Assembly: GCA_002172915.1 (NCBI GenBank)
Contig: NHBW01000005.1
Location: 140,466-204,465 of the forward strand
Length of the DNA: 64,000 nucleotides
Direction of reading: 5' to 3'
Source: Hyphomonas sp. TMED17
GTDB lineage: Bacteria > Pseudomonadota > Alphaproteobacteria > Caulobacterales > Hyphomonadaceae
How positions within the stretch are numbered: position 1 is the stretch's first letter; every line of letters starts with the position of its first letter. The notes beneath the pieces were generated by a model. That model was not told the DNA's origin, ran no database searches, and saw only the letters and a list, made by a program, of their open reading frames with translations. This document shows, piece after piece, positions 27,047-35,248 of this stretch. Both the position numbers and the translations under genes were made by a program.

Positions 27047-30000
27047 ATGTCTTATCCCGAACGGTTGAGCTGTTTAGCGGCACCGGCGACTGTTTTTGGG
27101 GCACCGTTCGGGCTTGACGTAAAAGCCCTCGGCGAAACCGTTCTAGCTCAGAACAAGCTTGGCCTCTATGTCGCACGTGATGACAAGGCTGCGGCCGCCG
27201 CCGAGAAGATATCGGAATTTATGTTTCCCGGTCTGTCCCGAATAAGGCTGCCGGGCTGGGATACTTTGCCTTATGACCGGATTAGTCCGGCACCGGCGAT
27301 TGCCGCCGCGCGCTGCGCCGGTCTCGCGCAACTGGCAATGCGGACCGACAGCCGTGCGCCTTGCCTGGTGATTGCAATGGCGAGTTCAATCCTTCAACGG
27401 GTGCCGCCCGTTGAAACAATGAGGGCTTCCAGCCTAAGCCTTGGTGTGTCGGAGCGTATCGCTCAGGCGGCGCTGACCGAATATCTGAGTATTAACGGTT
27501 ATGTCAGGACGCCGTCAGTCAGCGAGAAGGGTGAATACTCTATCCGTGGCGGCAAAGTTGATCTGTTCCCGCCAAATTCTGCTGATCCGGTACGGCTCGA
27601 TTTGTTCGGCGATGAAATCGAAACTATAAAATCATTTGATCCGGAGACCCAATTATCCACTGGAACTCTCAATCGTGTTGATTTGTATCCGGTTAGCGAA
27701 ATTCTCCTGAATGAACGCTCTCTGAGCGGTTTTCGCGAGCGCTATTTGGCGGAGCTCGGCTCCCCGGCCGGTGATCCAATGTATGAAGCCGTTCGAGCAG
27801 AAATCCGGCGGCAGGGCGTCGAAAGCTGGTTGCCGCTGTTTCATGATCATCTTGAAACTGTGTTTGACTATATCGGCAATGACGCTTTGATCGGTCTCGG
27901 CTATCAGGCGCCGGAGGCGATTAAAGAGCGGCTGACGCAGGCGCAGGATTATTACGAGGCCAGGATCGAAGCAGCCGGGACAACGCGCGCGGCAAAGGTG
28001 CTACAGCCTGCTGCGCTCTATCTGACTGAAACCGATCTTGAAACCAGTCTCATGGCCCGGCCCGTTGCCCGTTTCAATCCGTCCGAAGACAATGAGGCAC
28101 TCAGTCTTGGGGGCGTAGCCGGTCGCAATTTTGCGCCGGAGCGACAGGATAATGAGGTCAATATTTTTACCGTTGCTGCCGATTATGGTGCAGCACAGCG
28201 AAAGCGTGACAAAACAGTTGTTTTCGCGGCATGGACTGACGGATCGGCGGAACGGCTGGTCGGTGTCTTACGCGATCACGGGCTTGACCACATTGACCGG
28301 GTCTATTCGCTCGCGGCCGCGAAAGAGTCAGGGCTTGCGATTAGCGAGTTGCCGCTTGAAACCGGTTTTGAAAGTGATGACCTGGTAGTTATCGCCGAGC
28401 CGGACATACTTGGTGACCGGCTGGCAGCGCCACGGCGCAAACGCAAGGCAGCTAATTTTATTACCGAGGCCAGTTCACTTAATCCGGGGGATCTCGTCGT
28501 ACACGTTGATCATGGGGTCGGACGCTATGAAGGGCTTCGGACTCTCGATCTGGCTGGTGCCGCACATGACTGTCTGGAACTTGGCTATGCCAAAGGCGAT
28601 AAGGTTTTTCTGCCGGTAGAGAATATCGATCTGATCAGCCGATATGGTAGTGAAGGAGCAGATACCGCAATTGATCTGTTGGGTGGTGTTGGATGGCAAA
28701 CCCGCAAGGCGAAAGCCAAAAAACGCATCCTTGAAATGGCAGCCGAACTAATGTCGATCGCGGCGGCGCGCGCGCTAAAGAGCGCGGAGCCGGTTCAGAC
28801 CGGTGATGGGCTTTATGAGGAGTTTGCAGCGAAATTTCCGCATGCGGAAACAGATGACCAGCTCAATGCTATTGAGGATGTGCTGGGTGATCTGTGTTCC
28901 GGGCAGCCGATGGACCGTCTGGTGTGTGGCGATGTCGGGTTCGGGAAAACCGAAGTCGCGATGCGCGCCGCCTTTGTTGCCGCAATGGCCGGCAAACAGG
29001 TTGCTGTTATCGCACCAACGACCCTGTTGGCGCGGCAGCATTTTACCTCATTCCATAGTCGGTTTGCCGGCTTGCCGCTGAATGTCAAACATTTGTCCCG
29101 TTTCGTCAGTCCGAAAGAAGCTGCAGCGACCCGGGAAGGGCTTGCAGCCGGGACTGTGGATGTTGTGGTCGGCACGCATGCTTTGCTAGCCCAAGGCATA
29201 AGTTTCAAACGCCTGGCGCTTTTGATCGTAGATGAAGAGCAACGCTTCGGGGTCAAACATAAGGAAAGGATGAAAGAGCTTAAAGCCGACGTTCATGTCC
29301 TGACCCTGTCAGCCACACCGATCCCGCGAACACTGCAAATGGCACTAACCGGCATTCGAGATTTGTCGATTATCGCGACCCCGCCTGTCGATCGCCTCGC
29401 GGTTCGGACATATATCACCGAATTTGATGCCGTGACTATTCGTGAGGCCTTGTTGCGGGAAAAATATCGTGGCGGACAAAGCTATTTTGTGGCCCCCCGG
29501 ATTGCCGATCTTGATTATCTCGAAGATTTCTTGCGCGCGAATGTTCCGGAAGTAAAATTCTGTGTGGCGCATGGTCAGATGCCAGCGGCCGAACTCGAAG
29601 ATTTAATGACGGCATTTTATGATGGCGTTTATGATGTTTTGCTTTCAACCACGATTGTTGAAAGCGGTCTTGATATTCCGAGAGCCAATACGCTCATCAT
29701 TCATAAGGCTGATCGTTTCGGGTTGGCTCAGCTCTACCAGCTACGAGGGCGGGTTGGTCGCTCCAAATTGCGCGCTTATGCATATCTGACGACACCTGCC
29801 GACCGGTCTATTGCAACGACAGCAGAGCGGCGGCTGCGGGTCTTGCAGTCTCTCGACAGTCTTGGGGCTGGTTTCCAGCTCGCCAGTCATGATCTTGATA
29901 TGCGCGGTGGCGGCAATTTACTGGGAGACCAGCAATCCGGTCATGTTCGTGAAGTCGGTGTCGAATTGTATCAGTCCATGCTTGAAGATGCGGTAAAAGC

Positions 30001-30493
30001 GCTACAATCGGGTGCTTCGGGGAATGATGTTGTTGTCGATGACTGGTCGCCACAGATCAATCTTGGCGTATCTGTTCTGATACCGGAAACATATGTTGAA
30101 GACCTTGGCGTACGGCTAGGTCTGTATCGTCGACTGGCTGAAACCGATGCGGAGCAGGCGCGAGAGGCGTTTGCAGCCGAGCTCATCGACCGGTTTGGTC
30201 CACTACCGGATTCAACCCGCCAATTGCTCGATGTGACTGCAATCAAAGGGCGCTGCAAGACACTTGGGATTAGCAAGCTTGATGTTGGGCCTAAGGCTGC
30301 AGTCCTGACGTTCCGGACTGATACGGTGATCGAACCCGCGGAATTGATGCAACTTATCAGATCCCGTCCGGCCCAGATGCGTCTGCGACCCGATAATAAA
30401 TTAGTGGTTCAGGGACTGCCGAATAAGCCTGATTTGAGAATAAATTCGATTAAAGGATTGCTGCGGGAGCTTGAGGGCATGGCGGCCGCTTAA
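27047..30493 (+). CDS. mfd: Transcription-repair coupling factor Mfd
   Basis: Removes RNA polymerase stalled at lesions and recruits UvrA. The order is an N-terminal UvrB-like region, the RNA-polymerase-interacting domain (LNPGDLVVHVDHGVGRYEGL), a RecG-like translocase with Walker A CGDVGFGKTEVA, the DEEQRFGVKHKE box and QLRGRVGRSKLRAYAYL, and the C-terminal TRCF domain. The length of 1148 residues is standard. AGGA stands before ATG 27047. It follows sdhE and is divergent from recG, giving a repair pair. Confidence 0.97.
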   Translation: MSYPERLSCLAAPATVFGAPFGLDVKALGETVLAQNKLGLYVARDDKAAAAAEKISEFMFPGLSRIRLPGWDTLPYDRISPAPAIAAARCAGLAQLAMRTDSRAPCLVIAMASSILQRVPPVETMRASSLSLGVSERIAQAALTEYLSINGYVRTPSVSEKGEYSIRGGKVDLFPPNSADPVRLDLFGDEIETIKSFDPETQLSTGTLNRVDLYPVSEILLNERSLSGFRERYLAELGSPAGDPMYEAVRAEIRRQGVESWLPLFHDHLETVFDYIGNDALIGLGYQAPEAIKERLTQAQDYYEARIEAAGTTRAAKVLQPAALYLTETDLETSLMARPVARFNPSEDNEALSLGGVAGRNFAPERQDNEVNIFTVAADYGAAQRKRDKTVVFAAWTDGSAERLVGVLRDHGLDHIDRVYSLAAAKESGLAISELPLETGFESDDLVVIAEPDILGDRLAAPRRKRKAANFITEASSLNPGDLVVHVDHGVGRYEGLRTLDLAGAAHDCLELGYAKGDKVFLPVENIDLISRYGSEGADTAIDLLGGVGWQTRKAKAKKRILEMAAELMSIAAARALKSAEPVQTGDGLYEEFAAKFPHAETDDQLNAIEDVLGDLCSGQPMDRLVCGDVGFGKTEVAMRAAFVAAMAGKQVAVIAPTTLLARQHFTSFHSRFAGLPLNVKHLSRFVSPKEAAATREGLAAGTVDVVVGTHALLAQGISFKRLALLIVDEEQRFGVKHKERMKELKADVHVLTLSATPIPRTLQMALTGIRDLSIIATPPVDRLAVRTYITEFDAVTIREALLREKYRGGQSYFVAPRIADLDYLEDFLRANVPEVKFCVAHGQMPAAELEDLMTAFYDGVYDVLLSTTIVESGLDIPRANTLIIHKADRFGLAQLYQLRGRVGRSKLRAYAYLTTPADRSIATTAERRLRVLQSLDSLGAGFQLASHDLDMRGGGNLLGDQQSGHVREVGVELYQSMLEDAVKALQSGASGNDVVVDDWSPQINLGVSVLIPETYVEDLGVRLGLYRRLAETDAEQAREAFAAELIDRFGPLPDSTRQLLDVTAIKGRCKTLGISKLDVGPKAAVLTFRTDTVIEPAELMQLIRSRPAQMRLRPDNKLVVQGLPNKPDLRINSIKGLLRELEGMAAA

Positions 30494-30598
30494 GGTGGCT
30501 TAATCTAGGTCTACCCGAGGTGATATCTTTCTTTTGTTAGAAACTGACTTAATCCTGAGAGGGTAAAGATAAAGAGGCAGTAAGAATAGGATCTGATT

Positions 30599-31696
30599 AT
30601 GGCTAATGGACCTTTGAACGGTTATAAATTTGTCGAGTTTGCAGGCATCGGACCAGGGCCTTTCTGCGGCATGCTGCTAAGTGATCTCGGCGCCGACATT
30701 GTTCGGATCGATCGTGCAGGTAGCGCGAGACCGGGGCGGCCGGAGGATGTAACCGGCCGGGGCCGGCGGTCTATCGCGCTGGATCTCAAATCACCCGATG
30801 ATATCGAGCTGGCGCTGCAGCTTATCGAGAAGTCAGATGGTTTGATTGAGGGTTTTCGTCCCGGTGTAATGGAGCGGCTGGGACTGGGGCCGGACATTGC
30901 GCTGAGGCGTAATCCAAATCTTGTTTACGGCCGGATGACTGGTTGGGGCCAGTTCGGAGCATTATCGCATTCAGCCGGTCATGATTTGAACTACATCGCC
31001 TTGACGGGCGCGTTACATGCAGTGGGCGATGGCGATGGCCGTCCGCGCCCGCCGCTGAATCTCGTCGGGGACTATGGCGGCGGTGCGCTTTATCTCGCTT
31101 TTGGCTTGCTGGCTGGCGTATTGAATGTCCGTAACGGCGGAACGGGGCAAGTGATCGACTGTGCGATGACTGATGGGGCGGCGTCCTTATCGGCAATGTT
31201 CTATGGTATGAAGGCGATGGGTATCTGGAGCGATGAGCGTGAAGCCAATCTGCTCGATGGCGGGGCGCATTTTTACGATACTTATGCATGTAGTGACGGC
31301 AAATGGGTTTCAATTGGTTCGATTGAGCCGCAATTCTACGCTTTGCTGCTTGAAAAGGCGGGGCTAACCGATCCTGATTTTTCTGCTCAGATGGATCGTT
31401 CAAAGTGGCCGCAGCTTAAGCAAAAAATGATGGCTGTTTTTAAAACCAAAACGCGTGATGAGTGGTGTGCGCTAATGGAAGGCTCGGATGTCTGCTTTGC
31501 GCCCGTTCTGTCGATGAGCGAAGCACCGCATCACGCCCACAATGTCGAGCGACAAACATTTATTGAACTGGACGGCGTTATGCAGCCTGCGCCGGCACCA
31601 CGATTTTCCGCGACACCGGGCGAAGTGCAGCGACCGCCAGCCGGGATTGACGAGCACCGTACTGAAATTCTGGCCGATTGGGAGATCGACACGTGA
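30599..31696 (+). CDS. CaiB/BaiF CoA-transferase family, alpha-methylacyl-CoA racemase type
   Basis: Class III CoA-transferase fold. The segments [21 protein letters not shown] and [17 protein letters not shown] (with the catalytic aspartate) match alpha-methylacyl-CoA racemases, which epimerise 2-methyl branched acyl-CoAs for beta-oxidation. The length of 365 residues fits the racemases and is shorter than typical CoA-transferases. Its stop overlaps the start of a histidine phosphatase gene (TGATG). The acyl-CoA dehydrogenase and thioesterase at the far end of the window are too distant to be in the same operon. Confidence 0.88.
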   Translation: MANGPLNGYKFVEFAGIGPGPFCGMLLSDLGADIVRIDRAGSARPGRPEDVTGRGRRSIALDLKSPDDIELALQLIEKSDGLIEGFRPGVMERLGLGPDIALRRNPNLVYGRMTGWGQFGALSHSAGHDLNYIALTGALHAVGDGDGRPRPPLNLVGDYGGGALYLAFGLLAGVLNVRNGGTGQVIDCAMTDGAASLSAMFYGMKAMGIWSDEREANLLDGGAHFYDTYACSDGKWVSIGSIEPQFYALLLEKAGLTDPDFSAQMDRSKWPQLKQKMMAVFKTKTRDEWCALMEGSDVCFAPVLSMSEAPHHAHNVERQTFIELDGVMQPAPAPRFSATPGEVQRPPAGIDEHRTEILADWEIDT

Positions 31697-32445
31697 TGAC
31701 TGCATTGCCCGGCACGACCGGGCGTCGCCGCTTGTATTTGATGCGGCACGGATTTGTTGACTATACATCAGAACGGGTGCGTGAAAGTCGTGACCCGTCT
31801 CTGGCTTACCTGAATGAGGCAGGGCGTGAAGAGGCGCGCGCCGCCGGAATTGCGCTCTCTGACGTTGCACTTGATCTTGCAATGCATAGCGGACTGGACC
31901 GGACACGCGAGACAGCCGAAATCGTACTGTCGCAGCACACAGCCGCGCCGGAGTTGCTCCGCGAAGAGCGCTTTCAGGAATTGAAATCAGGTCAGTATAT
32001 GGATTTTGAGTCGGCGGAACAATTAGCAGCGACGATGACATTCCAATTTGAAAATGCCGGCCAGCCCGGTGCAACTTTTCTTGCAGGCGGCGAAAAATTT
32101 TCCGACGCGATGGAGCGTATAGAGGTTGGCCTGGAGAACTTGTTGCAGCGACCGGGCTGGTCGACTGCGCTCGTTGTCGCGCACGAAGTTGTTAATCGGA
32201 TGATACTGTCCTGGTCTATCGGGGCGCCGCTCGGTGCAAGCTCGGGTTTTGAGCAAGACACCGGGTGCATAAATATTATCGATTTCGATTTAGTACCAGA
32301 CGATGCAGGTGTGATCGGCATTGAACGGGCGCGAATAAAGGCGGTAAATCTAACTCCGGCAAACTATCTTAAGCATGGTATGAATCTATCCAGTCTTGAA
32401 GCGATTTTCACACGGGCGACAGCGGCATCATCGGCGGCAGACTAA
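31696..32445 (+). CDS. Histidine phosphatase family protein
   Basis: Phosphoglycerate-mutase-like phosphatase. The nucleophile motif is LMRHGFVDY (histidine about residue 16), with a later catalytic histidine in LVVAHEVVNRM. The glycine that normally precedes the acidic residue in RHGE is followed here by F, so the motif is slightly atypical. The ATG at 31696 overlaps the stop of the racemase gene by one base (TGATG); a GTG one codon earlier is an alternative, and GGGAG lies upstream. The coupling suggests a shared role, but the substrate is unknown. Confidence 0.82.
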   Translation: MTALPGTTGRRRLYLMRHGFVDYTSERVRESRDPSLAYLNEAGREEARAAGIALSDVALDLAMHSGLDRTRETAEIVLSQHTAAPELLREERFQELKSGQYMDFESAEQLAATMTFQFENAGQPGATFLAGGEKFSDAMERIEVGLENLLQRPGWSTALVVAHEVVNRMILSWSIGAPLGASSGFEQDTGCINIIDFDLVPDDAGVIGIERARIKAVNLTPANYLKHGMNLSSLEAIFTRATAASSAAD

Positions 32446-32492
32446 TCGGTTCAAAGTGGTGTGATTTTCGGATCGTAGCGAATGAAACTGAT

Positions 32493-33194
32493 CTATTCCG
32501 ACAGGAAACGCTCTGCGCGCTGCATCGCTGCGTTCAGGCTGCGCTCGAGCGCGTGCCTGATCATATCCTTGTCCATCCCTTTGCCGGGTTGGACAATATC
32601 ACCAAAAACGACAACGCCGCGGCTGAAAGGGTAGGGAATGCGAAAGCCATCCCACGTATCGAGCCGGCGTTCGGGCTTGGATAAAATAGCATAGGGAAGA
32701 ATGGGTGTGCCGGTGCGCATCGACATCAATACTGGACCATTCTGTACTGTTTCAGCCGGGCCACGCGGGCCGTCCGGCGTGATGCATAATGCTGCGCCTT
32801 CGCGAAGCAAGCGCATACTTGTATTGAGCGCAGCAAGACCACCCTTGTCGCGTTTCTTCTTGCTGTGATTAGTTGATCCGCGGACTGCGCTCAGGCCAAG
32901 ATGCGAGATTGCCCGGGCGACAGCTTCACCATCTCTTGAAAGTGAAATTAGCATTGCGGAATGCTTTTTCTGCTTCGGCCAGCGCCGCATAACATGATGC
33001 CAGCCGGATGGTAGTAGTAGAATGGTTGAGTGCCATGCAGCGATAATGACGCTAGTATTTTCCAGCCAGACCTTTTTTGCCGCATCATCCCCGAGGACTG
33101 CCCATCGAATTGTGCGATGGCAAAGTGCCATATAAGCCCAGATGATCAAGCCTAATACTTTGACAATGATCGGATTCCGCAAAATTGATTTCAT
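32493..33194 (-). CDS. Lysophospholipid acyltransferase family protein (DUF374)
   Basis: A membrane-associated acyltransferase related to LpxL-like and lysophospholipid acyltransferases. The conserved histidine is in IIAAWHSTILLLPS, followed by LISLSRDGEAVARAI and the phosphate-binding CITPDGPRGPAETVQNG, which together mark DUF374. A hydrophobic N-terminal segment (VKVLGLIIWAYMALC) probably anchors it. At 233 residues it is full length. In alphaproteobacteria such genes often sit near lipid A genes, but not here. The likely role is acyl transfer to a membrane lipid. Confidence 0.83.
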   Translation of the reverse strand: MKSILRNPIIVKVLGLIIWAYMALCHRTIRWAVLGDDAAKKVWLENTSVIIAAWHSTILLLPSGWHHVMRRWPKQKKHSAMLISLSRDGEAVARAISHLGLSAVRGSTNHSKKKRDKGGLAALNTSMRLLREGAALCITPDGPRGPAETVQNGPVLMSMRTGTPILPYAILSKPERRLDTWDGFRIPYPFSRGVVVFGDIVQPGKGMDKDMIRHALERSLNAAMQRAERFLSE

Positions 33195-33227
33195 AAGGCT
33201 GCAGTCGGAGTTTGGTTAAGTTCGGAT

Positions 33228-33725
33228 TTATATTGGTTCAGACCGGTGTTTCGCTAGGATCCGGTAGTCGCCGCGATGGTAAACCAGAGGTTCAACTTCT
33301 TTGTTTACGGTCAGTTTCTTCACTTCGGCAATATAAACTACATGATCTCCCGCAGGATGCTGCGCATAAGCGGCGCATTCGAGGCAGACAGCGCAATCTT
33401 GCAGAATAGGGACACCGCCTAATCCCAGATGCGTTGTAATCCCGTTAAACTTGTCTGTTTGCGCGCTTGCGAATTGTTTCGAGATATCGCGTTGATCTTC
33501 GGCCAGCACATGAACGGCGAAGTGTGTCGCGGTATGAAAGGCTCCGAAGCTGCGGGCTTTTTTGTCGACTGACCAGAGTACAAGTGGTGGCTGAAGTGAA
33601 ACGGAGTTAAATGAGTTTGCCGTTATGCCAATTCTCTGTGAACTCGGTGATAATGTTGTAATGACAGTAACGCCGGTGACATATCGTCCAAGCGCTTCTC
33701 GCAAAGTGCGGCTGTCAAATTCCAT
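33228..33725 (-). CDS. Flavin reductase family protein (FMN-binding split barrel)
   Basis: A 165-residue flavin reductase-like protein. The opening LREALGRYVTGVTVITT, the segment GITANSFNSVSLQPPLVLWSVDKKA and the C-terminal YHRGDYRIL fit NAD(P)H:FMN/FAD oxidoreductases that feed two-component monooxygenases. No monooxygenase partner is close by. It is preceded by the 520-nt AT-rich, palindrome-bearing region, which may hold its regulatory site. Confidence 0.88.
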   Translation of the reverse strand: MEFDSRTLREALGRYVTGVTVITTLSPSSQRIGITANSFNSVSLQPPLVLWSVDKKARSFGAFHTATHFAVHVLAEDQRDISKQFASAQTDKFNGITTHLGLGGVPILQDCAVCLECAAYAQHPAGDHVVYIAEVKKLTVNKEVEPLVYHRGDYRILAKHRSEPI

Positions 33726-33892
33726 TGGGCCGATTTCCTTCCCAGTTTAAAGACCTCAAGCGCGAATGATCACACCGAGTAGAGGGTTCTAGCCGTTTCG
33801 AATTTCTTTGTCAGCGCTATCACCTAATCCTTCGTCACTTAAACTAGGGCGGTCGCGCGAGAAGAAAATTTTACAGATTTTTTGCAACGAAA

Positions 33893-33911
33893 ATGCATGG
33901 CAGCCATGCAT
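33893..33911. promoter_or_regulatory. Perfect 19-nt palindrome
   Basis: ATGCATGGCAGCCATGCAT: two 9-nt arms around a single A. The symmetry and length suit a helix-turn-helix dimer site. It lies 168 nt upstream of the flavin reductase start and about 335 nt upstream of the small gene at 34246. Confidence 0.5.
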
Positions 33912-33932
33912 AAATACAACACAAAAGATTTT

Positions 33933-33949
33933 GTTGAAAATTTTTCGAC
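33933..33949. promoter_or_regulatory. Near-perfect 17-nt palindrome
   Basis: GTTGAAAA-T-TTTTCGAC: 8-nt arms with one mismatch around a central T. AT-rich, adjacent to a second small repeat (ACAAAA-GA-TTTTGT just before it). Confidence 0.35.
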
Positions 33950-34044
33950 GCGATCAAGCTCCAATACGCTTTTAGAGGCCTAGTTCATAATATTTTTTTA
34001 CCGTCATCGCTGCGCGACGAATGAGTTGCTTACTAAAATGCATA

Positions 34045-34079
34045 TATGAACATTTATTCATTATGAATGAATGTTCATA
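34045..34079. promoter_or_regulatory. 35-nt near-perfect palindrome, candidate TetR-type operator
   Basis: Two 17-nt arms (34045-34061 and 34063-34079) around a central T, with a single T/G mismatch. Each arm contains TGAACATT or its partner AATGTTCA plus a second ATTCAT/ATGAAT element, a layout seen at TetR-family operators that bind two dimers. It could also form an RNA hairpin, but there is no T-run behind it. Confidence 0.55.
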
Positions 34080-34161
34080 ATGCTACGTAATTATAACCTT
34101 TTCCTTTTTTGGGCTTAACGACGGGTAATGCTTATGCCATGAAGTCGTTTGGTTGGTGTCA

Positions 34162-34190
34162 ATGACTATAGTTCAGTAATTGGTTATACT
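34162..34190 (+). promoter_or_regulatory. Sigma-70-like promoter of the 74-residue gene
   Basis: A -10 TATACT (34185-34190) lies 17 nt after ATGACT (34162-34167), which matches TTGACA at four of six positions. A start near 34197 would give a leader of about 50 nt to ATG 34246. Confidence 0.45.
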
Positions 34191-34245
34191 TTGTTGGTGT
34201 ATGGCGCTTCAGTTTAATTTTGGTTGGGTTTTGGGAGAATTAATC

Positions 34246-34470
34246 ATGAAGGACTGGTGCAACTCAGATGGTGCCCAAAGGCTTCGTGAAAAGATTGCGG
34301 AATATTGGGTTGAGCGCGGTTATGATGTTGAAGTGGACCTCGTGAACGCAGGTTTCGTCCCAGCTATGCGTAGCGCCCGAACTGACGTGCGCAGTAATAT
34401 GGTAAATGGAATGCCACGCCGTAAACTGGTGAGTTTGTGCCTTCAACGTAACGAATACCGGCCCGATTAA
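34246..34470 (+). CDS. Small protein of unknown function, 74 residues
   Basis: The protein begins MKDWCNSDGAQRLREKIAEYW and continues ERGYDVEVDLVNAGFVPAMRSARTDVRSNMVNGMPRR. It has a mixed helix-then-strand look and many charged residues, and resembles a short conserved alphaproteobacterial hypothetical family (pattern RAYDVRSDMVNGMPR in my memory), without known function. GGGAG sits 8 nt before ATG 34246, a good ribosome site, and a promoter-like pair lies about 60 nt upstream. The stop overlaps the convergent gph stop by 4 nt. The in-frame extension upstream (MVILCW...) is unlikely to be translated. Confidence 0.78.
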   Translation: MKDWCNSDGAQRLREKIAEYWVERGYDVEVDLVNAGFVPAMRSARTDVRSNMVNGMPRRKLVSLCLQRNEYRPD

Positions 34471-35153
34471 ACTCCAGTAAGACCCGCTATTTCTCCGGGG
34501 ATTTGCTGCCATGCATCGACCCGCCGGATTTGAGATGTGATGGCGGAGGCAAATTCGCCGTATCCGAATGAGACATATATGTATGCAATGCCTGCGGCCA
34601 ATGCCGCGCGTTCATCGGTTGTACTGTCGCCGATTAGCAATGTTTTCTTCAGATCGCCATTCACGGCTCGAACACTGCGGCGTATGTGGTCGGGATCGGG
34701 TTTTTTATAGGCCGGAACGTCACCACCAATAATAGCTGCAATGCGGGTATTCAGATCGAGACTGGCGATCAGCTCTTCAGCAAGCGCCTGTGCCTTATTT
34801 GTGCAAATGGCGATTTTTGCCCCGGCCTCGATCAATGCATCAATAGCCGACACAGCGCCTTCAAAAGGTCTGCTATGGTGACAGATATTGGCGACATAGT
34901 GCTCAATGAATTGCGGCCACAATGTATTATCGATTTTCTCTTCGTCGATTTCCACGCCGTTCCAGTCGAGCCCTTTACGGATCATGGCTTTTGCGCCGTC
35001 TCCGACCATATGTCTCAGGGCCTGCAGAGGAATTACCCGCAGGTTCTGGCGCGCGAGAACATGATTTAACGCGGCGTGCAGGTCGGGTGCCGTGTCGACA
35101 AGCGTGCCGTCGAGATCGATAAGAATAGTCCAGTCCCGCAAATCACTTGGCAT
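34467..35153 (-). CDS. gph: Phosphoglycolate phosphatase, HAD family
   Basis: HAD-superfamily hydrolase that removes phosphate from 2-phosphoglycolate, a product of DNA 3'-end repair or photorespiration-like reactions. Motif I is LIDLDGTLVDTAPDL, with the cap domain after it, motif II in ICTNKA, the lysine in YKKPDPDH and motif IV in LIGDSTTD. The 228 residues match Gph. It is divergent from glmU with 95 nt between starts, a frequent neighbour pair. Other small HAD phosphatases look alike, so the substrate is probable and not certain. Confidence 0.85.
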   Translation of the reverse strand: MPSDLRDWTILIDLDGTLVDTAPDLHAALNHVLARQNLRVIPLQALRHMVGDGAKAMIRKGLDWNGVEIDEEKIDNTLWPQFIEHYVANICHHSRPFEGAVSAIDALIEAGAKIAICTNKAQALAEELIASLDLNTRIAAIIGGDVPAYKKPDPDHIRRSVRAVNGDLKKTLLIGDSTTDERAALAAGIAYIYVSFGYGEFASAITSQIRRVDAWQQIPGEIAGLTGV

Positions 35154-35248
35154 TGTGAACCTTTCCTGTACGACGGTCGCGTTTAACTGCTCGTATCCCT
35201 GATCAGGATGGTTTAGGCTAGAGAAATATTATTGAAGGGGTTTAATCA

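Larger units (their letters stand above)
33726..34245. other. Long AT-rich non-coding region with palindromes
   Basis: The longest gene-free stretch of the window (520 nt). It is clearly richer in A and T than the surrounding genes, mainly from about 33865 to 34110. It contains three inverted repeats (33893-33911, 33933-33949, 34045-34079), a T-run at about 33993-33999 and a promoter-like pair before the small gene at 34246. I find no convincing protein frame, tRNA or known riboswitch in it. Confidence 0.7.

Noticed and set aside
30822-31403. A 193-codon antisense frame in the CoA-transferase-family gene
   Set aside because: High Arg/His/Ser/Pro content typical of a reverse-strand shadow; no domain.
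31472-32074. A 200-codon antisense frame over the racemase and phosphatase genes
   Set aside because: Composition is unlike a real protein and it lies wholly opposite two conserved genes.
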